Positions 59,134 through 64,000 of a stretch of 64,000 nt of DNA are shown piece after piece. The stretch is from Kibdelosporangium philippinense (GTDB lineage: Bacteria > Actinomycetota > Actinomycetes > Mycobacteriales > Pseudonocardiaceae): contig NZ_JAJVCN010000001.1 in NCBI RefSeq assembly GCF_021390435.2, positions 3,410,001-3,474,000 of the forward strand, read 5' to 3'. The notes under the pieces are model-generated. The model was not told the DNA's origin, ran no database searches, and saw only the letters and a program-made list of their open reading frames with translations. Made by a program: the position numbers and the translations under genes. Every line of letters starts with the position of its first letter. The stretch's first letter is position 1.

Positions 59134-60690
59134 ATGAGTGAGCCGCTGCTGGAAGTCAGCGACCTTGAGGTGGCCTTCGGCTCCGTGCCCGCCGTGCGCG
59201 GCGCCAGTTTCCGCCTGATGCCAGGGGAACGCGTCGCTGTCGTCGGTGCGTCCGGTTCAGGAAAGTCGACCACGGCGCACGCGATCATGGGTCTCCTGCC
59301 AGGATCCGGTCACATCACCGGCGGCCGGATCAGTTTCCGCGGCGAGGACATCACCCATATCGGCGAGAAGCGGCTTCGCCGGTTGCGTGGACGCGAGATC
59401 GGCCTGGTCCCGCAAGACCCGATGTCCAACCTCAACCCTGTGGCACGCGTCGGCCGTCAAGTCGCGGAAACCCTTGTGGCGCATGGCTTGACAGGCCGCC
59501 TCGAAGCTCGGACCCGCGCGGTGGAAATCCTTGCCGAAGCTGGGTTGCCTGATCCTGAACGGCGTGCGCGGCAGTATCCACACGAGTTTTCCGGAGGTAT
59601 GCGGCAACGTGTCTTGATCGCGATCGGGCTGGCGTGTCGTCCGGATCTACTGATCGCCGACGAGCCCACGTCAGCTTTGGATGTGACCGTGCAGCGGCAG
59701 ATCCTGGACCACCTGGAGAAACTGACCCAGGATCTCGGCACAGCCCTGCTCTTGGTCACCCATGACCTCGGGCTGGCCGCGGATCGCGCGGACCACGTCG
59801 TGGTGATGTCCGAAGGCAAGGTCGTGGAAGTCGGTCCCGCGCGCGATATTCTCACCTCACCGCAACACGAGTACACCAAACGCCTCGTCGCCGCCGCACC
59901 TTCGCTGACAAGGTCACCGACCCGCTCGGGCGCTTCAGCCGATCCCATCCTTGAAGTCATTGGGGTGTCGAAAGAATATCGGATCCGTGGCGGCGGTGGC
60001 GTACTGCAAGCCGCCGACGACGTCTCCTTCACTGTCCGGCGTGGACAGACAACCGCGATCGTCGGCGAATCAGGTTCCGGAAAGACCACGACCGCCCACA
60101 TGGTACTCGGCCTCGTCACCCCGACCGCCGGAACAATCCGCTTGCACGGAACCGAATCGCGCCGCCGAGCGATGCAAGCGGTGTTCCAGGACCCGTACGG
60201 TTCGCTCAATCCAATGTTCACAGTGGAACGACTGATCACCGAACCACTGCGCATCTTGCGTGTTGGCGACCGTACCTCCCGCCGGGCACGGGTGGCCGAA
60301 CTGCTTGACCAGGTCGGCCTTCCGTCCACAATGGCCCAGCGATACCCGAACGAACTCTCCGGCGGCCAACGCCAACGCGTCGCGATCGCACGAGCACTGG
60401 CGCCCGCTCCACAGCTGGTGGTGTGCGACGAAGCCGTATCAGCACTCGATGTCCTTGTGCAGGACCAAATTCTACGGTTACTCGAATCGCTTCAGCAGGA
60501 GCTCGGGCTCAGTTACCTGTTCATTTCCCATGACCTCGCGGTCGTCCGATCCATCGCGCACGACGTGGTAGTCATGCGCAATGGCCGCGTGGTCGAACAA
60601 GGACAGGTCGCCCAGGTACTCGATTCGCCCGCCGATCCATACACCCGGCAACTGCTCGACGCCATCCCGGGCGCCGGGGTGTTCGGTTAG
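59134..60690 (+). CDS. ABC peptide importer, fused double ATPase (DppD-DppF type)
   Basis: 518 residues holding two ABC domains in one chain. First domain: Walker A VGASGSGKSTT, signature FSGGMRQRVLIAIGLACRP, Walker B LLIADEPTSALDVTVQRQIL, His loop LVTHDLGLAADRADH. Second: Walker A VGESGSGKTTT, signature LSGGQRQRVAIARALAPAP, Walker B LVVCDEAVSALDVLVQDQIL, His loop FISHDLAVVRSIAHDVVV. Both sites look able to bind and hydrolyse ATP. It powers the importer formed by the three genes before it. The first domain has the oligopeptide-type C-terminal extension (TSPQHEYTKRLVAAAP). The gene end overlaps the convergent HTH gene by four bases. Confidence 0.95.
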   Translation: MSEPLLEVSDLEVAFGSVPAVRGASFRLMPGERVAVVGASGSGKSTTAHAIMGLLPGSGHITGGRISFRGEDITHIGEKRLRRLRGREIGLVPQDPMSNLNPVARVGRQVAETLVAHGLTGRLEARTRAVEILAEAGLPDPERRARQYPHEFSGGMRQRVLIAIGLACRPDLLIADEPTSALDVTVQRQILDHLEKLTQDLGTALLLVTHDLGLAADRADHVVVMSEGKVVEVGPARDILTSPQHEYTKRLVAAAPSLTRSPTRSGASADPILEVIGVSKEYRIRGGGGVLQAADDVSFTVRRGQTTAIVGESGSGKTTTAHMVLGLVTPTAGTIRLHGTESRRRAMQAVFQDPYGSLNPMFTVERLITEPLRILRVGDRTSRRARVAELLDQVGLPSTMAQRYPNELSGGQRQRVAIARALAPAPQLVVCDEAVSALDVLVQDQILRLLESLQQELGLSYLFISHDLAVVRSIAHDVVVMRNGRVVEQGQVAQVLDSPADPYTRQLLDAIPGAGVFG

Positions 60691-60893
60691 TCGTCGACCC
60701 ACTCAAGAAGATCCCCTGGCTGACACTCAAGCACGCGGCACATCGCCTCCAATGTGGAGAACCGGACAGCCTTGGCGCGACCGTTCTTCAGCACAGCGAC
60801 ATTGGCTGGCGTCAAGCCAACCTTCTCAGCGAACTCCCCGACACTCATCTTGCGTTTGGCCAACTCGACATCGATACGGACAACGATCGCCAT
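60687..60893 (-). CDS. Small XRE-type helix-turn-helix protein (YozG-like)
   Basis: 68 residues, nearly all one Cro/C1-type domain: MAIVVRIDVELAKRKMSVGEFAEKVGLTPANVAVLKNGRAKAVRFSTLEAMCRVLECQPGDLLEW. The pattern RxKMSVxEFAEKVGLTPANVAVLKNGRAKAVRFSTL is that of the YozG/MRA family nearly always found with DUF2975 membrane proteins. Its start codon overlaps the stop of the DUF2975 gene by one base, so it is made from the same message. It probably represses its own operon through an inverted repeat at 61395-61413. Confidence 0.9.
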   Translation of the reverse strand: MAIVVRIDVELAKRKMSVGEFAEKVGLTPANVAVLKNGRAKAVRFSTLEAMCRVLECQPGDLLEWVDD

Positions 60894-61372
60894 CAGATCA
60901 CCGCGTCCATGTCGGTACGCAGTGTCGTGGCCTGCCGAAGAAGCGCCCGCAACACCACAACGAGCAAAACGAAGACAGAGACAGCCCCCATGACCAAAGC
61001 CAGCACCACCCCAGTCCCAGGATCATCCGCGTTGACAAAGACAACGCCAACCACACCCAACAGAACCACCCACCCGGCACCAATCGCCCACAAGATCACA
61101 TTGACCCACACCATAGCCCCCGCGGTGAAGATCCTGTCCTTACGTACCAAGGTGAGCAACTGCCAGATGCACACAATGACAACCTGTGCGCACACAACCC
61201 AGAAGATCGTAACGGCGGTCAAAGGCCAGCGAAGATGAGCGTCATCGGGCGACTGCCGCGCCATATGAGCAAACTGCCCCGGAAGCGAAACAGTCTCCAA
61301 CATAACCATGAGCCCAAAGAGCAGAACTAAAAGGACCCGCAGCGGAACAACCGCCCGACGCACAGTGATCAT
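60893..61372 (-). CDS. DUF2975 family membrane protein
   Basis: 159 residues with four membrane spans (VVPLRVLLVLLFGLMVMLETVSL, LTAVTIFWVVCAQVVIVCIWQLLTLV, AMVWVNVILWAIGAGWVVLLGVVGVVFV, VLALVMGAVSVFVLLVVVLRALL). The order and spacing are those of DUF2975 proteins, which occur with a YozG-like HTH partner; the loop HMARQSPDDAHLRWPL and the RKDRIF motif after the second span are typical. Function is unknown; the pair is thought to sense a membrane or envelope state. It leads a two-gene operon. Confidence 0.9.
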   Translation of the reverse strand: MITVRRAVVPLRVLLVLLFGLMVMLETVSLPGQFAHMARQSPDDAHLRWPLTAVTIFWVVCAQVVIVCIWQLLTLVRKDRIFTAGAMVWVNVILWAIGAGWVVLLGVVGVVFVNADDPGTGVVLALVMGAVSVFVLLVVVLRALLRQATTLRTDMDAVI

Positions 61373-61394
61373 ACATCGAGTGTCGCGCGAAACC

Positions 61395-61413
61395 TATCGA
61401 AAGTCAATCGATA
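61395..61413. promoter_or_regulatory. Operator candidate for the DUF2975-HTH operon
   Basis: TATCGA and TCGATA flank a 7-base spacer, 22 bases upstream of the DUF2975 start on the minus strand. Confidence 0.55.
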
Positions 61414-61470
61414 CCAACCGTCAGTCAACACGGGAGGTCCATGCCGCGCGAGGGGAAGGTTTGACGCGTT

Positions 61471-61501
61471 GGATGCCGCGAAGGTGACCTTCACGGCATC
61501 C
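61471..61501. repeat. Dispersed palindrome, third relative
   Basis: A 31-base inverted repeat with arms GGATGCCGCGAAGGT and ACCTTCACGGCATCC (one mismatch) around a single G. The core GAAGGT-ACCTTC also occurs at 3079-3092 and 3357-3368 inside the direct repeats. Here it sits just past the end of the TPR gene, between it and the DUF2975 operon. Confidence 0.6.
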
Positions 61502-61509
61502 ACTGGCGG

Positions 61510-61944
61510 TCAGCCAGTCACCGGTTCGCCGGACAATGCCGCTGCGAGCCGCAGCCACGGAGTCGCCTCCTCGTGACGACCCTGCCGTTGCAGCGTCCGC
61601 CCAAGCATCAAATGCGCGTAATGCTCAACCGGATCCCGCTCAACCACCGCACGCAACTGCTCCTCAGCGCGCCGCAACTGCGCGGAGTGGTAGTAAGCGC
61701 GAGCCAAAAGCAGCCTCGGCGCGACCTGCTCCGGAACCTCAGCCACAACGTCAGCCAGCACCGCCGCCGCCTTGGCATAGTCCCTATCCGCGAACAGCAT
61801 CTCGGCTCGTTCCCAGCGCTCGGCGATGGTCTCCTCATGGTCGTCGTCGAACAGGTGCAGCGCGGTTACCCAACGGTCCGCGGCCACCCCAGTCGCTTGG
61901 TAGTTGGTCACGAGTGGTTCAACGTTCAACCACCTTCGCGGCAT
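61510..61944 (-). CDS. TPR-repeat protein
   Basis: 144 residues, no signal peptide. After a unique N-terminus (VEPLVTNYQATGVAADRWVTALHLFDDDHEE) two to three tetratricopeptide helices follow: AERWERAEMLFADRDYAKAAAVLADVVAEVPEQVAPRLLLARAYYHSAQLRRAEEQLRAVVERDPVEHYAHLMLGRTLQRQGRHEEATPWLRLAAAL. Conserved TPR positions (W/LxxxxG/AxxYxxA..P) are recognisable. Such modules bind partner proteins. The partner is unknown. A small tetratricopeptide protein of this composition occurs next to hypothetical genes in many actinobacteria. Confidence 0.85.
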   Translation of the reverse strand: MPRRWLNVEPLVTNYQATGVAADRWVTALHLFDDDHEETIAERWERAEMLFADRDYAKAAAVLADVVAEVPEQVAPRLLLARAYYHSAQLRRAEEQLRAVVERDPVEHYAHLMLGRTLQRQGRHEEATPWLRLAAALSGEPVTG

Positions 61945-62070
61945 TCCCGAGTGATGTCACACGCGCTGGATCCAGCCTTTGCCCTCAGCGGCGATGCCTT
62001 CGAGGATGTGGAGCCGTTGACGCGTACAGGCGTTCCTCGTCGAGGTTGTTCAGAAACCTTTCGAGTGGTT

Positions 62071-62103
62071 GGCGAGCGGATCTATCGTGAAGATCCGCTC
62101 GCC
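62071..62103. promoter_or_regulatory. Perfect 13-bp hairpin between the TPR gene and the next
   Basis: GGCGAGCGGATCT (62071-62083) pairs with AGATCCGCTCGCC (62091-62103) around a 7-base loop. It lies just upstream of the GTG start proposed at 62116, and between divergent genes, so an operator or leader structure is likely. If the start were 61954 the hairpin would be inside the coding region. Confidence 0.5.
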
Positions 62104-62115
62104 GACGACGAGGAT

Positions 62116-62514
62116 GTGACTGTTCCCGTGGCCCCACAGGAGATCGTCGACAGAGCTGCGGACGGCCTGACCGAACTGTCGGCAACTATCGCGGATTTCC
62201 TGGGCAGGCCACCGACCCTCGCCGAACTCCTCGACGTGCTCGCCTGGGCGGCCGCGCCGTTGGCGGGCGGGCCGGTGAAGATCACGGCCACGCCAAGTGG
62301 CGAGAAGGCCGGGCTGTCCGACCTGCCAGCGGAAGTGTTCGTCCAAGCCGCCGACCTTGTCACCGATATCGCCTCCGACCTTGCAAGCCTCGGCGACCTT
62401 CTGCTCAGGGGCCTGCGCCGGGCCGGAGTGCTGAGCGACGGCGTGACCATCGAGGTCCAGGCCGAATGGCGAACCTCTGCCTCCCAAGTGGACGACGCGA
62501 CCACGCAGCGTTAA
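62116..62514 (+). CDS. Hypothetical small helical protein
   Basis: 132 residues from GTG 62116; the frame is open to ATG 61954, but that upstream stretch has low GC at third positions and the sequence of a hairpin, so it is probably not coding. The protein looks helical and Ala/Leu/Asp-rich (PQEIVDRAADGLTELSATIADFLGRPPTLAELLDVLAWAAAPLAGGPVKIT, DLPAEVFVQAADLVTDIASDLASLGDLLLRGLRRAGVLSDG), without a signal peptide or cysteines. No family recognised. It precedes the carboxylic acid reductase gene by 54 bases on the same strand, and may share its transcript. Confidence 0.6.
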   Translation: MTVPVAPQEIVDRAADGLTELSATIADFLGRPPTLAELLDVLAWAAAPLAGGPVKITATPSGEKAGLSDLPAEVFVQAADLVTDIASDLASLGDLLLRGLRRAGVLSDGVTIEVQAEWRTSASQVDDATTQR

Positions 62515-62568
62515 CTTAGTTGCTGTACGCACCTAAGGACTCTGGGTGCTGGCGACGGGAGACCGCGG

Positions 62569-64000
62569 ATGTCCGGATATCGCGAGGACCGCACGGCCGA
62601 AACGCTGTACCAGAACGACCGGCAGATCCGGGACGCTCGACCAGACCCGCAGGTCATGGCCGCCGCCAACCGGCCGGGAATCAGTATCCCCGAGCTCGTC
62701 GACACCCTGGTCCGTGCCTACGCCGACCGGCCTGCTCTCGGCCAGCGGGCGACACAGCCAGTGACCGATCCCACCACCGGCCGGACCTCGAGACGGCTGC
62801 TTCCGCACTTCGAAACCATCACTTACCGTGAGTTTGGCGAATTGGTCGACGCTGTCGCCGCGGAATGGCAGCAGACACTGCGTGCAGGCGACTTCGTGGC
62901 CGTACTTGGCTTCGGCAGCACCGATTTCGCGACCGTCGACACGGCCTGTTCGCGCCTGTCCGCTGTCGCCGTGCCGTTGCAGGCGAACACGACGGCCGCG
63001 AACTTGCAGCCGATCATCGCGGAGACCGATCCGCGCATTGTCGCGACAAGTGTGGAGTTGCTGGATATTGCGCTCGAGGCGACCGTCGACAGTACGTCGC
63101 TGCAGCGTGTTGTGGTGTTCGACTATCACCCCGAGGTTGACGACGATCGCGAGCTGCTCGAAGCGGCCCGCGCCCGCAGCGCACTCCCGATCGACACCCT
63201 CGCCGAGGTGATCGAGCGTGGCCGGGACCTGCCTGCACCGCCAATCCCAGCTCTCGTGCCGGACCGGCTGTCCACGCTGATCTACACCTCCGGAAGCACC
63301 GGTGCGCCGAAAGGCGCGATGTACACCGAAGCGATCGCCGTGGCCCTGTGGCAGCGTTGCGTTCCCCGCCCGGCGGAAATGCCGGTCATCAGCCTCAGCT
63401 ACATGCCGCTCAGCCACGCGGTCGGCCGCGGGATGTTGCAGATGACGCTGGTGTGGGGCGGAACCGTCTTCTTCACCGCCAAGAGCGACCTTTCGATGCT
63501 GTTCGACGACATCGCCCTCGTCCGGCCGACCGAAGTGCTGCTCGTGCCGCGTGTCTGGGACATGGTCCGGCAGCGCTACGAGACGGAACCCACCGGCGAT
63601 GAAGCCGCGAAGCGGGCCTGGGTGAAAAACGACGTGCTAGGTGGACGGATCCTGAGGGCGATCACCGCGTCGGCGCCGTTGTCGGCGGACACCGCCGAGT
63701 TGATGGAAGCGTGTCTGGAGACGCCACTGCACGAGATGTACGGCTCGACCGAAGCCGGTATCATGATCGTCGACCGCCAGTTCGTCGCGCCGCCTGTACG
63801 CGACTATCGGCTGGCCGATGTGCCAGAGCTCGGGTACTTCCGCACCGATTCCCCTTATCCGCGCGGTGAGCTGCAGATCAAGACCGACATCATTGTGCCC
63901 GGATACTACAGGCGGCCGGACGCCACCGCGGATGTGTTCACTGAGGACGGTTTCTACCGGACCGGTGACGTGATGGCCGAGATCAGTCCAGGCGAATTGG
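62569..64000 (+). CDS. car: Carboxylic acid reductase, N-terminal adenylation part (gene runs past the window)
   Basis: The open frame from ATG 62569 (GGGAG seven bases upstream) covers 477 codons up to the window end. The opening (YREDRTAETLYQNDRQIRDARPDPQV, then IPELVDTLVRAYADRPALGQRA) fits CAR enzymes of mycobacteria and nocardiae. Adenylation motifs are present: YTSGSTGAPKGAMYTE (A3), SLSYMPLSHAVGRG (A4), EMYGSTEAG (A5) and FYRTGDVMAEI (A7). The complete enzyme (about 1170 residues) would continue with a carrier-protein domain, which needs a phosphopantetheinyl transferase, and an NADPH reductase domain. It reduces carboxylic acids to aldehydes using ATP and NADPH. Confidence 0.9.
   Translation, partial: MSGYREDRTAETLYQNDRQIRDARPDPQVMAAANRPGISIPELVDTLVRAYADRPALGQRATQPVTDPTTGRTSRRLLPHFETITYREFGELVDAVAAEWQQTLRAGDFVAVLGFGSTDFATVDTACSRLSAVAVPLQANTTAANLQPIIAETDPRIVATSVELLDIALEATVDSTSLQRVVVFDYHPEVDDDRELLEAARARSALPIDTLAEVIERGRDLPAPPIPALVPDRLSTLIYTSGSTGAPKGAMYTEAIAVALWQRCVPRPAEMPVISLSYMPLSHAVGRGMLQMTLVWGGTVFFTAKSDLSMLFDDIALVRPTEVLLVPRVWDMVRQRYETEPTGDEAAKRAWVKNDVLGGRILRAITASAPLSADTAELMEACLETPLHEMYGSTEAGIMIVDRQFVAPPVRDYRLADVPELGYFRTDSPYPRGELQIKTDIIVPGYYRRPDATADVFTEDGFYRTGDVMAEISPGEL

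Overview
The window is high-GC actinobacterial DNA. Gene content points to the Pseudonocardiales (Amycolatopsis, Kibdelosporangium or Lentzea-like relatives): SARP/AfsR-type regulators with NB-ARC domains, a HelD/HelR helicase, a DrrAB-type exporter, a Ser/Thr kinase with STAND NTPase and WD40 repeats, F420-type LLM oxidoreductases, many GTG/TTG starts and many ATGA start/stop overlaps. Genus is an inference from memory of these families. I saw no rRNA, tRNA or CRISPR array. Several genes are broken, so this looks like a chromosomal accessory region under slow decay.

Layout. 1-4 kb: the tail of an IS701-like transposase sits in a penicillin-acylase-family gene, followed by a small membrane protein and a decayed EamA transporter carrying two 155-160 bp direct repeats. 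3.6-7.6 kb: a divergent locus whose two arms both start with sigma-B/SigF-type promoter motifs. One arm encodes a STAS anti-anti-sigma-like protein and a pyrimidine-dimer-glycosylase-like protein. The other encodes a molybdopterin oxidoreductase that has lost its Fe-S cysteines and a 158-aa partner. 7.6-16 kb: VOC protein, secreted proteins, a patatin/TetR/SDR group sharing a palindromic operator, a second TetR, an amidohydrolase remnant, a lipoprotein and an ABM monooxygenase. 16-20 kb: a SARP-NB-ARC-TPR regulator diverging from two SH3b cell-wall enzymes.

20-27 kb: a signalling block made of a lipocalin-like membrane protein, a trypsin-like protein without its catalytic serine and, convergently, an FHA-like protein coupled to a 1459-aa kinase-STAND-WD40 protein. 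27-38 kb: SRPBCC/epimerase protein, aldo/keto reductase, M28 aminopeptidase, P-loop kinase, HelR-type helicase, transporters, isochorismatase + LLM pair, Lrp regulator, EamA and SelW-like genes whose 3' ends run through each other, and enoyl-CoA hydratase. 38.2-43.2 kb: an intact IS5-type insertion sequence immediately upstream of a frameshifted propeller/LamG secreted protein.

43-53 kb: epoxide hydrolase, SDR, a second large SARP-like ATPase regulator, a DrrAB-type ABC exporter, a mosaic of gene remnants, a split UTRA/GntR pair with frameshifts, cupin, HAD and LysR. 53.8-60.7 kb: a gamma-glutamyltransferase followed, after a terminator, by a complete dipeptide ABC importer (binding protein, two permeases, fused double ATPase), which suggests uptake and breakdown of gamma-glutamyl or other small peptides. 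The end holds an HTH/DUF2975 pair, a TPR protein, a small unknown protein and the first 477 codons of a carboxylic acid reductase that continues past the window.
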